From positions 30,530,602-30,594,601 of the forward strand of contig CM046353.1 of the NCBI GenBank assembly GCA_025403435.1: a DNA stretch of 64,000 nucleotides, written 5' to 3'. Position numbers and translations under genes: made by a program. Under the pieces are notes generated by a model. That model was not told the DNA's origin, did not search any database, and worked only from the letters and a program-made list of their open reading frames with translations. Positions 22,942-33,222 of the stretch are shown here, piece after piece (positions within the stretch are counted from its first letter, which is position 1; the number at the start of each line of letters is the position of its first letter). Source of the stretch: Artocarpus heterophyllus (Eukaryota; Streptophyta; Magnoliopsida; Rosales; Moraceae).

Positions 22942-23800
22942 ACCATTAGGGGCATAGATCGAACCCAATAAAGGTGAAAATTAGGAGCCATAAAGATGGC
23001 TAATCGAGTCGATCATTGGGTTAGTATATTGAACCCAATGATGGTGAAAATTAAAAGCCATAAACATGGCTAATCAAACCAATCATTAGGTGAGTAGATC
23101 AAACCCAATGATGGTAAAAATTAGAAGCCACAAAGACGACTAATCAAACCGATCATTACGAGGATAGATCAAACCCAATGATGGTGATAAAAGCCATGGA
23201 AATGTTTAATCAAACTAATTATTGGGTGAGTAGATCAAACCCAATGATGGTGAACATTAGAAGCCATGAAGATCGCTAATTTAATTGATCATTAGGTGAG
23301 TAGATTAAACTCCAATGATGGTGAAAATTAGAAGCCATGAAGATGGTTGATTGAACCGATCATTAGGTGAGAAGATCTAACCTAATGATGAAAACAATTA
23401 GAATCCATGAACATGACTAATCAAATGATCATTAGGTTAGTAGATTGAACCCAATGACGGTGACAGGAGCCATGAAGATGGCTAATCAAATCAAATATTG
23501 GGTGAGTTGATCAAACCCAATAATGGTGACAAAACCCACGAAGATAGCTAATAAACTGATCATTGGGTGAGTAGATGGATCCCAATAATGGTGATAGAAG
23601 CCATGAAGAAGCTAATCAGACCAAGCATTGGGTGAGTATATTGAGCCTAATGATGGTGAAATTTACAAACCATAAAGATGGCTAATTGAATTGATCATTA
23701 GGTGAGTAGATCGAATGCAATGATGGTGAAAACTAGAAGCCATAAAAATGACTAATCAAACTGAACATTAGGTGAGTAAGTCAAACTCAATGATGGTGCA
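22942..23800. repeat. About 13 tandem copies of a ~66-bp repeat (Tat-C 3' UTR)
   Basis: Each unit carries AACCCAATGATGGTG, then AGAAGCCATGAAGATG, then a CTAATC block and GATCATTAGGTGAGTAGAT. Units drift by substitutions and small indels and are not in a shared reading frame. They lie between the end of the minus-strand Tat-C integrase (24,083) and its antisense gene. Tat/Ogre elements are known for tandem repeats in this untranslated region. Confidence 0.92.
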
Positions 23801-24082
23801 ATAAGGAGTATAGTCAATTATGCCATAACAAATGTAGATTTTTTTCGAGTGGCTACACTCGCTTATAAGATATAAGTTGCCTATATACCTATGTTTAGGG
23901 ATCAAGCTAGCTTTAGTTCCCTGTGTTCGTTGCATCTGTTGCTATCATCCCATTTAATTTCAATCAAGGATTACATCATCTGACAACCTACTATGAAGAA
24001 TCGAGCAAAACCTCGAGAAAATGATTTTGCTGAAGCTAAAAGCTTGTCCTTGAAATTCAAAATGAGAGTTACTAAGATTTAC
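23801..24082. other. Tat-C 3' untranslated region between pol and tandem repeats
   Basis: Non-coding on both strands as far as I can see. It joins the pol end to the repeat array. Confidence 0.5.
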
Positions 24083-24996
24083 ATATATTACTCCTAAAGA
24101 TGGTGTGCATTCCAACTCATAGCCATTGTCGCATGATCGAACTTCTTTAACTTATACACTCCATTTTAGATGACCTTCCCAAAGTTTCAAGGGCCTTCCC
24201 AATTTGCTACAAACTTTCTTCCATGTGCCTCCCTGGTGTTCCAGGAACACTCTTCTAAGAATGAATTCTCCCTTAACAAATCTTTTGCACTTCAGCATGG
24301 CGTTATAGTACCTTGTTGCTGCTTACTAATATCAACCTAGATGGTAGAGGGCATTGCCCCATCAATCAAGTCAAGGTAATCTTTTAAAATTTAATGATTT
24401 AATTGCTTGTTCTCGAGGGAAAAGTCGACATAAAGGTCAAGAGCAACCATTTCTGCCGGATGTTCCATAGGGAGAAAGGAGATTCGCTGGTTGCACATCA
24501 AGGAGCTGTTTGGTACACCCATAAAACCATTGGAAATTCTTCCACCCATCGACCTTTTTTGGCCTCAAATTTCTTCTTGAGGTTCTTCATAATAGTCTTT
24601 TTTGTTTCCTCTGCCTGCTTGTTTCCCTAGAGATACCTCGAAGTCAAGAAGCTCAGGATGATCTCCCAATCTTTACAAAACTTCTTGATGAGCCAGAGAT
24701 GAATTGGGAGCCATTGTATATGACGATCTCTCAAGGCACCTAGAACCTATAGATTATGTTTCTTTACATGAATTTCTCTATATCTCTTTCCTTCATATTT
24801 GTATATGCCTCTGCTTCTACCTATTTTGAAAAATAGTCAGTTAGGACGAGCAGATATTTTACTTGCCTAGGAGCTGGTGACATCAGACCAACAACGTTTA
24901 TCAAGTATTTCATGAATAGGTATGACAAGCCGATCGAAGAGACCTCTTCCATTGGTTGGTGTATAATCTTAGCATGCCATTGACTGCTATAGCACT
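24083..24996 (-). pseudogene. Tat-C pol fragment: integrase
   Basis: The minus strand reads from the integrase zinc-finger end (HAKIIHQPMEE) into the core (MKYLINVVGLMSP, VLTDYFSK, VEAEAYTNMKERDIEKF), then KQAEETKKTIMKNLKKKFE, RWVEEFPMVLWVYQTAP and a C-terminal GVYKLKKFDHATMAMSWNAHHL. Stops and frameshifts are frequent. The upstream end is cut by the Tat-B LTR at 24,997, so RT and gag of Tat-C should lie beyond the other end of Tat-B, outside the window. The family is Tat/Ogre-like Ty3/gypsy. Confidence 0.8.
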
Positions 24997-25632
24997 TGTT
25001 AATGCCTTGCTATCGATCAACACTATGTGCAGCTACACATGGTGGTCAGACCACCTATCCTACTCATCTCAGCCTTCCAAGGGACCTGCTAGAAGAAGAA
25101 ATACCTCAGAGGTCAAGTGGACACCGGTGTGGTGCCAGCCAAGGGCTTTTTGACATTCAAGTCAAGTACTTGTTCAGTCAAGAGGGAGATTAGGGCTAGG
25201 TATGAGAGAGTCCACTTACCTGGATAGTAGAGTTAACATTCTTATTTATAGTGCCTTACATGGACCGAGCGTAGGGTGGGTCCGCCTCATGACCAAAAGT
25301 GTACCATACTGTGGTGTCAAGGTGGTTGGTGACATGTATTACAATCCCAAATGGTAGACAACCCTTCATCAAAAGGCTGTAATGAGACCATGTGGTGCCC
25401 TTGGGAATGGGATGTTACCTAGCTTTAGGTCATATCCATCTGACTCAAGCATGCATTCTTCTTAAGGTGGTGGCATCTTGAGTGGCGATAAAAGGAGGCC
25501 TCAAGGACTATCTCAAGAAAGTATGCCAGTCAGTTAGGAGTTGCATGAACTTAAAGAATGACTTTTATCCAAGCTGGGCAGTTGAACAACTGAGTTGAGC
25601 TCTTTGAAAAGGATGCCAAGCATACCCTAACA
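24997..25632 (-). repeat. Tat-B 3' LTR (about 636 bp)
   Basis: On the plus strand it starts TGTTAATGCC and ends ACCCTAACA. It aligns with the reverse complement of the Tat-A LTRs, for example the CACCGGTGTGGTGCCAGCCA block against the one near 33,201. A purine tract on the minus strand (ATTGGGGGGCTAC) adjoins it at 25,633-25,645, as expected for a 3' LTR of a minus-strand element. Confidence 0.8.
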
Positions 25633-26030
25633 GTAGCCCCCCAATGCACTTGGTCAGTGCTCGACCAGGTTGCACTTTGCCTAAGTGGGGGTTGGTCAGC
25701 TATATGGTCCTTGGGTTTACATTCTCAAGATCATAGGATCCTAAAGGCCCATTGAGGTGATTCGTCATAAGTGACGCTTTGGTCATCTGGCTCAGCCGAT
25801 ACGTGTTAGCTTGCTATTGGCTGCTTCCCTAACGGGTGTAATTATTGCACCTCTTCATATTCCTCATCTGCTATTGATTACAAATGAGGGGGCCACTCTC
25901 ATTTTGTTAACTTTGCTTACAAATTTCTCAGAGTTTGTATTTAGCTGCCGAGTAGAACTTAACTTGGAAAACTATTGTTCGTGAACCTTTGTTGACTTTG
26001 AACCCAAATAGGTAATTTTTGAGCATAAAA
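25633..26030. other. Tat-B spacer between 3' LTR and antisense gene
   Basis: Purine tract of the minus-strand element at the left edge, then non-coding sequence that should hold the promoter and leader of the plus-strand antisense gene. Confidence 0.4.
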
Positions 26031-28452
26031 ATGAGTGATTTAGCTGATTCCTTGAACAAATCAGTTAACATCTTCTAGTTTGACGAGAACATTGAGTTCA
26101 ACCATTCGAGCCCAATAGAAAAGAAGGGAGACACTAGGAGGCGACCGAGGAAAAAGAGGTGGCTCAATTGGCCCAAATCCTGAGCTTGGGACACGGGACT
26201 GTTCTCAAATAGGAATTTTAGAAGAAATTGTCTTAACCCAACCATGCAAGGGGGAGGACCCATACATCAGAGTGGCCACTGCAAACACTTCATGAGTGAC
26301 CGAACAAGAGCAGGCCCACTTGGAGGCTGTTGTGAGTGAGCTGAGCTCCTCAGGCCAAGATAACTCTTTAAGGGCCTAAGTCATGGGCAAAGTCAATGTT
26401 GAAAGGGTCGATAGTGCCAAGAAGAGACAATGAGCTGAGGGAGGCAACAACATCGAGGATGAGGAGCAGTGGTCTATTGAGTGCGTTGGCCTGGATAGAC
26501 TTCTATCATCGATTATACTTCAACAATGACCCACGCCTGCCTAGATGTCTTTCGTCAGGAGTACGAGATTCTCGATGATGTAACCTTGGTCCTGCCCGAG
26601 GCCAGGGACTCCCCCTAGCGACCCATTGGCAGGGTGCATCATGTTGTATGTGAAGTTCTTTCGAGCAAGATTCTGTCCATCGATGCACCTGTTTATGCGC
26701 CAAGCTTTCAACGTCTTGAACGTATGTGGCTGCTCAACTAAATTAAAACTGCTACCCTTCATTGATCAGCATGTATGTGCTGTGATGTACAGCTATGCTT
26801 CAAGATGCCATAGGAAGCCTTCAAGCAAAGGTTCAAAATGAAGAAGCGCCCACAGTAGGCCGGGTGGTATTACTTCATTAGATTCTTCAAGGAATTCATC
26901 CTTGGCAACCATGACTTGGACAAGCTATGGAAGTTCGAGTGGTTCTATGCTAGTGGAAGATGGTTGTCCTCACTGGGAGTTAGGGCTTCTACCGACTAGG
27001 TCGTGCCAACGAAGTTCGAGCAGGCCATGTGTGTTCAAAGAGTCCATCGGCACTAGAAGCTGTTAAGCAAACTGCCGAGGACTTACTAAGGAAGCTTGAT
27101 CCTGTCTAGCAACAAGCATTTCTACAGAGCAACATGAGCTTAGCGAAGTATGGCTGGTTTAGGGGTTCCAACTCAACCAACCCCAGACTAAACAATGTCC
27201 TATGTGCTTGGTTGCCAGTAACAATAACATAACGAGGGGTCACTGATGTACTAGGGTCACCTTCTTCTTGGCCCAGGCAGCAGGCGAGGGTGCCATTATC
27301 ATCTAGCTCCAAGGACTGTCATGGTGGTTCGCTCGGTCTAGGGCAGCCCATCATCGACGAGGACCTCGAGGACATGATAAGGCAGATCTATGCACCAGGT
27401 CTATTCTTAATTAGAGGTTTGACTTAAAGAATAATCTTTTACTTTTCTTTATATTTTTGCCAAATATCCCTTGACTTTGTAGATTCGTTGTCCTACCAAC
27501 TATCCAGGGAAGAGAGGCTCTAAAGAATGATAGAGTTTTAGAACTAGGGAAAAGGTAAGGGCATGGCTAAGAGTATGAGAAAGAGATCCAAGTAGGCTGA
27601 GCAATAGGATGTCGTTGCTCCCTCGAGCACCCAACAGGTCAGGCTAGTCTCCCACCATGGGTTTTCGACAAGTCAGGACATTCTGTTAACCCTACATCCA
27701 TCGATTATTCCACCAACTAATCGGTCAAGGACAACCCGATATCCTCTATGCCTACCTGTCATTGGGTACTTGGGTGACCTAACCCTCCGAAAGAGTTCTT
27801 TAACTCTCTTTAGCACAAGCCTTACCAAGAGTACTTTGAGTCGGCCTTTTGGCACTTGGTTCAAGTGGGCACCATCTTGGACTCTGAGCTTTTTTTTGGT
27901 GCTTCAACCTTTATTTGGTCTTATCAACATCAAACTTTACAAGCTTGTGCGACTTTCAAAGTTGTTGTCTTTAGGGCCAAGCAACAAGTGAAGGTGTAGA
28001 AGGATAGGGCCAACAAGGCAACCTAGAAGACCATCGAGGTAGAGGATAAGCTAAAGAACAATGCTAACGAGTTAGCCTAGGTTAAGGCAGAGTTAGAGGT
28101 GGCCAAGGAGGAGGTTAATATGGCCCAAGAAGAAGCTCAAAAGGCCTGGGCCAACCTCTAGAGGGGCACAAGAAATGGCCTAGGTTGCCATGGCTGAGCA
28201 CTAAAGGTTTCTCAAGGAGGAGTTTTCAAGTAGGCTAGTCGAGGTAGCATGCCAGATGGTAGAGAACTTTAAATGCATGAAGGAGTTCTTCGACATTTAT
28301 GTCCTCGGGATGAAGGACTTGCAAGATAACATCCTAAAGACAAAGATGAGGATAAGTCCCTAGCCTCGATCGAGTAGGATGACAGTGGGCTGGAGAACAT
28401 GGCTCAAGCTATTGTCGATCTAGGCACCTAGGATGCCGAAAACAATGCTTGA
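26031..28452 (+). pseudogene. Extra antisense gene of Tat-B (PF04195-like N-domain plus coiled coil)
   Basis: Reads opposite to Tat-B pol, from ATG 26,031 to TGA 28,450-28,452, with many stops and frameshifts. It opens MSDLADS, matching MNDLSNS of the Tat-A copy. Conserved pieces: AQLAQILSLGHGT, CYPSLISMYVL, and WYYFIRFFKEFILG then DKLWKFEWFYASGRW near 26,868-26,960 (Tat-A has WYYFTRFAKDFILG and DKLWKFEWFYARGRW). The C-terminal third is a charged coiled coil (28,010-28,340; AQEEAQKAW, then GMKDLQDN). An intron-like span ending TTTGTAG lies near 27,480. The N-domain resembles the family called putative gypsy-type transposon protein (my recollection, not searched). Function unknown. Confidence 0.65.
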
Positions 28453-29050
28453 CCTAACGTCTAGTGTTCTTGCTTTCTTTTTTCTTCTTCCCTTTTTTAT
28501 GTGTCTTTGGGTATAGGAGATGCCTGGTTATTGTACCTCCCCTTAACAACTATTTATACTATTCAAATTTTCCCAAGTATTGAGTTGCTCGAATTACTTT
28601 ATGTTTATTATCTTTTTTATTATTTTTTAAGCATATTTTGCTTGGATTTAGGGTATGATGTTGCTCGAATTTAGGGTATGATGTCACGATACCCCTGTAC
28701 CCTCTAGGATTATTGAATCCTTCAGGAATGCTGTAAGTCTAGTTATGGTCAGAAGTTTTGTTCCCAAGTCAACTGTGACTCAATGTCCCCTATTCAGGTA
28801 GTTAGCCCTTAGTTAGGTTTTATGCTGTCCAACCCCCCAATTGGAAGGTAAACTAGCCCTAATTTGAGCTACTAGCCCGCATTGTCATCTCGGTCTATTT
28901 TTTAGAGAGAATTCTCAAAACTGTATTCATTCATTGATGTCCATTCGACGTGCATTTTCCATTTACTACCTTGGTTGGCAAATCTTTATAGAGGCTTTAC
29001 AAAAAGAATAACTATTAGAACCAAGTCAAAAAAGGGTTTGGTTTTGCTTG
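28453..29050. other. Tat-B 3' untranslated region
   Basis: No coding sequence. A small tandem duplication of ATTTAGGGTATGATGTTGCTCGA type lies at about 28,638-28,683. There is no long array like that in Tat-C. Confidence 0.4.
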
Positions 29051-29455
29051 CTTATCGTATAGGCCACAACGTGGTTTTAAGTAGTTGATCGGATGTAATC
29101 GGTGTCTCATTTCTCTTCCACCATGTTGACTTTGGCCATCATGATCTCGGTATTCTTCTGCTCATCATAGTGTTTCACTTTATTGCTCCGCAAGCTGACC
29201 TCCACTGGGATTTCTACTTTAGCATTGTAGACTAGGGAGAAAGGAGTCTTTCTCATGGTAGTCTAAGTAGTTGTGTGGTATGCCAAAAGGACCTTTGGAA
29301 GCTCATCGATCCAGGTATCTTTGAAGCCTTCCAGCTTGTTCTTTAAGTTGTCCTTAATAGTCTTATTGATGGCCTTGACATGCCTATTGCTCTAGGAGTA
29401 TCTCAGCAAAGAGATGACCTTCTTGATGTTGAGCCGCTTACACATGCTTAGGAGG
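29051..29455 (-). pseudogene. Tat-B integrase, C-terminal part
   Basis: Minus strand: MCKRLNIKKVISLLRYS, stop, SNRHVKAINKTIKDNLKNK, LEGFKDTWIDELPKVLLAYH, KTPFSLVYNAKVEIPVEVSL. It continues exactly where the integrase at 58,224 breaks off. The gap is filled by Tat-A, which left the duplication CTTGC (29,456-29,460) / CTTAC (58,219-58,223). The polyprotein end beyond about 29,060 is lost. Confidence 0.85.
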
Positions 29456-29460
29456 CTTGC

Positions 29461-29939
29461 TGTTGGGGGTGTGCTCGACATACTTTCCTGGAGATCATTC
29501 CATGACTGTCTAGCCACCTTGCTTCGCCACAGCCTTCACAAACAAATTCATAACTCCCCGTTGATTGGCACTTCTCCTAAGGTGCTCTATAGGGTCTCCA
29601 TTGGCCGCCATGCAAGGTGTTGACTCCTCAAGAAGAATATGTGCACGTGTCGGACGGATGTGGCCTGCACCCAAACAACAACCCATCGTTAAAGGTTGAC
29701 ACATGGCCTCATCTCAACCCTCGGATAGAGAAACTAACCTTCTGTCAAGATCGTGACACTCGTCACCTACCATCTAACACCACCTAATGGGACACACGGG
29801 TCATGGGTCAAACTCACCTAGCAACTGATCCAAGTGCTTACCTATACATTAAAAGCATTTACTCTACTTGAAGGTAACATGGACTTTCTCACCTAACCCT
29901 ACTCCAAATCTTGGTCGAACAGGTACATAATTGAGATTT
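29461..29939 (+). repeat. Tat-A 5' LTR, first ~480 bp
   Basis: Aligns with the first part of the 3' LTR at 57,567, for example CCATGCAAGGTGT and ACACATGGCCTCATCTCAAC. It stops abruptly at the inversion breakpoint. The rest of this LTR lies inverted at 33,059-33,222. Confidence 0.85.
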
Positions 29940-32900
29940 GACGAGCATGTTGTCGACATACACCTCCATGGTCTTCCCAATCTATTGAGCAAATATCTTG
30001 CTCACCAAGCACTGATAAGTGACTCTGGCGTTCTTCAACTCGAATGGCATGATGACGTAGTAGAATAGTCCTTGGTTGATGGTGAACATAGTTTTGACTT
30101 GATCTTCCTTGGTCATTCTAATATGGTTGTATCTAGAGTAGGCATCCATAAAGCTCAATAGTTCATGGCCAACGGTTGCATCTTCAAGCTAGTGGATTCG
30201 GAGTAAAGGAAAGAGTCTTTTGGGTAGGCTTTATTTAGGTTTGTAAAGTCAACACAAACACGCCACTTCCCATTGTTTGTTTTGACCAAGACTACATTTG
30301 CTAGCCATTCCATATAGGTGACTTCTTGGATAAACCTAGCCTTCAACAACTTCTGAACCTCCTTATTTATGGTTGTGTAGCTTTCTAGATTGAAGGTTCT
30401 CCTCTTCTAGATGACCAGCTTGTGCCCGGGATTAACATTTAAATGATGGCTAATAATGCTTGGGTCAATCTTGGGCATATCTTTGTGGACCTAGACGAAC
30501 ACCTTCTGATATTCTATGAGGAACTTTTCCAAGTCTACCCGGATCTTTGGCTTTAGCTGAAACTCGAGCATGACCATCTAGTTGGGGTGTTTGGGGTCCA
30601 AGTGGAAAGGGATAAGATCTTCTATAGGAGTTGCTAGTACTTCTTCCTTGGGTAGCTGTGGGTCTGGGTCAAACAACATCTTTAGTCCTTCCTCGGTGGG
30701 GAATTCGATCTTGTCGACCTTATAAATGGCCAAGATGCTTAACTGCTGAGTTACCGCCTCCTTCACGACCTTGACATAACATTCTGTAGAGTCCTTTTGT
30801 CTTCACCTGATTACACCAACTTTGTTCTCGGTTGAGAATTTCATGGCTAGGTGGTAAGTAGAGACCATGGCCTTTAAGGCATTGAGGTTCGGCCTCCCAA
30901 TAATGATGTTGTGCTAGGACGGCTTGTTAGTCACAAGAAACTTGACTAGACGCATGATCCGAGCATTATCCTTGCCGAAGGTGACTAGCAAGCAAATCTT
31001 TCCAACAGCTCAGACACACTCACCTGAGAATCTGTAGAGGGGATTCTAGACCAGAATGAGCAAGGCATTGCTGATCTTCAATTTGTTGAATGCTTGTTTA
31101 AACAAAATATCAGCTGAGCTGCTGATGTCGGTCAACACACACCGACCTATGTTATTGGTTATTTAAAGCTCATACACCAAAGCATTGTTGTGCGGATAGA
31201 TGAGCCTATTCGTTTTCTCCACTGTGAAGATGATTGCAACATCTTCTTGTTGGCATATTTTATTAATGTGCTCAGACATATTCATCAAGTCCCTCCTTTC
31301 AACTAGATGGGCCTATCAAGCATAGGCCTGCCGACCACTCGTGGTGTCCCTGGTGACTGGACCACCAAAGATTGTATGTATCATGTTCGATGGGTCTGGG
31401 GCATTCCCACCATCTGTGTTTTGTGCTGTCAATTGGCCTTCTCGAGCCACTGGTCATTCCTTCTAGTATTGGTGCCAAGGGCAAGGACTCGCTCGATGAA
31501 CTTTCGGAGGTGTTTGCGCTAGACTAGTTGGATGTAGTCTTGCCTTTTGTGTGTTCAATGTCTTTACAAAAGTTGCAATATTTGTTTTGATCCCGCTTTG
31601 CTCAGTTTCCCTCTACAGAGGTGGGTTTACCAATACTTTTCGATTTCTGACTTGGTTGAGCACCTCGTCGATGGTGGCCATTAGAGTTGTGTAGCTCTGA
31701 ATTTTCTCGGTCAAGACCTTTGTCTTATCGGTCTTGGGTTATTTACTCTGGTCGGACTCTCCCTACTCGGGTGGGTCCTTGTGTTTCTTGCCCTTTTTGT
31801 TGCTTCCTTCTCCATCACATTGGCTTTTTATGTACTTGGCTGCATTAACATGCATCTAGGCATATGCAAGCATTTGGGAGAAGGTGCCCTAGCTACTCAA
31901 TAGTGAGCGACCAAAGCAGCCCCTATTTCTCAACCCCTCAAAGAATGCATGCTTTCTTCAAGATGCCTCACCTCAACACCGCTTGGGTGAAGCGGTTAAT
32001 AAAATCCTGCACATCTTTATCTTTCTACTTGATGGTGTGGTGGTGAGTCACTTCCTTCCTTTTTCTTTGGGACGGGGTGAAAGCCGTCAGAAAGGCATTA
32101 GACAGATGATGAAAAGAGGTCATTGTGCCTGGCTTTGTCCTTCTAAACCACTACCAAGCTAGGCCAGTCAAGGTCAGTGAGAATACCTTGCACATGGTAG
32201 TGTCATTGGAATTCTAGAGCATCATGTGGCCCCTGTAGAGTTTGAGGTACTCGTCCACATCAGTTGCTCCATCATCAGGCTTCATCTATAACACCTTAAA
32301 CTTGTTTGACATGGGAGCTTGCATGATGGCATCGGTGAAGGGTAGGTCAGGCATGCCACCTTCATCTACCCCGTAGTTACAATTCTGGATCTGATTAATT
32401 TACTGATATAGGTCTTGTACTTGATGACTATCGGTATCTTCAAGCAGTTCTATCCTACATGGGGCACTAACCTCTACCTTGTCATCTCTAGCCTCTAGTT
32501 GGTCCCAGGGCAAGGCGTGCCCTCGGTCCCTGAGCCTGTCAAAGTCTAAAGCTTGGAAACCTTGAGGGGAGCGGTCATGGCCATCTCGGGGATCGAGCCC
32601 ACCTTTTTTGACTAGCCTGTTATTTCTAGATGCACCTTTCAAGGCCTATAATCAATTGTGCTTGGAGTCTCCTTCATTCAAGCCACCCTTCAACCTTGCT
32701 CTACCACCTGCCTAGTCTTCTTAGGCTGGAGGAAGGAGAATAGGGGGTAGTTGCTATGCTTGTTGTTGTTGCTGTTGTTGTGCCATCTATTGTGTAAATA
32801 GGCGCACCGTGGCTAACAATTCATAGATTGGGTCTTTTGCAACCTGGGCTATTCTGTCATCGTTGCCCTAGCCACTAATCATGGCCTTTCTTAAGGTCTG

Positions 32901-32977
32901 TTATGGTTTCAATTTTGGGCATTCCCTAACCCCTCTTGCCGAGGAGCCTTATCTTGAGTATTTTCTCTTGTAGCCAT
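29940..32977 (-). pseudogene. Tat-A gag, protease and first half of RT (inverted segment)
   Basis: Minus strand from ATG 32,977 (MATRENTQDKAPRQEG). Broken gag follows, with MPDKFKVL, KPDDGATDVDEYLKLYRGHM and NSNDTTMCKVFSLTLTGLAWW, then a basic stretch NKKGKKHKDP. A protease/linker region includes EFPTEEGLKMLF. RT has FIQEVTYMEWLANVVLVK, KWRVCVDFTNLNKAYPKDSF, MPFELKNARVTYQ and MEVYVDNMLV. The RT gene ends at the breakpoint immediately after this YVDD-type motif (here YVDN). It resumes on the opposite strand at 33,223. Many stops. Confidence 0.85.
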
Positions 32978-33035
32978 GTTGAATATGGCTATTAACGGAT
33001 GTTGGTGCTAAGAATAAGGACGTTGGAAAGGCGTG

Positions 33036-33057
33036 AGGCCCTCCTTCTAGTGCCAAA
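33036..33057 (-). promoter_or_regulatory. Tat-A primer-binding site
   Basis: On the minus strand TTTGGCACTAGAAGGAGGGC follows the LTR end by one base. TTTGGC-type starts are usual for Tat elements. I do not assign the tRNA. Confidence 0.6.
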
Positions 33058-33058
33058 C

Positions 33059-33222
33059 TATTGATGCTCGGCTTGCTTAACTGGTGATCAATGCCATGTA
33101 TAGTTGCACACGATGATCGAACTACCTTCCCTGCTCATCCTGGCTTCCCGAAGTAGACCTGCACAAAAGACTGAATGCCTTAGAGATCAAAGGAGCGCAC
33201 CAGTGTGGTGCTAGCCAAAGGC
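33059..33222 (-). repeat. Tat-A 5' LTR, last ~164 bp, inverted
   Basis: The reverse complement matches the final part of the 3' LTR (GCAAGCCGAGCATCAA; the end is TA instead of CA). It continues the LTR that stops at 29,939. It borders the primer-binding site on one side and the inversion breakpoint on the other. Confidence 0.8.

Noticed and set aside
22942..23800. CRISPR array
   Set aside because: Units drift, there are no unique spacers, and the context is a plant retrotransposon. It is a minisatellite.
29051..33057. A separate minus-strand Tat element covering integrase to gag
   Set aside because: The integrase part (29,051-29,455) continues Tat-B from 58,224, and the gag-RT part is the inverted piece of Tat-A. 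A plus-oriented LTR lies between them.
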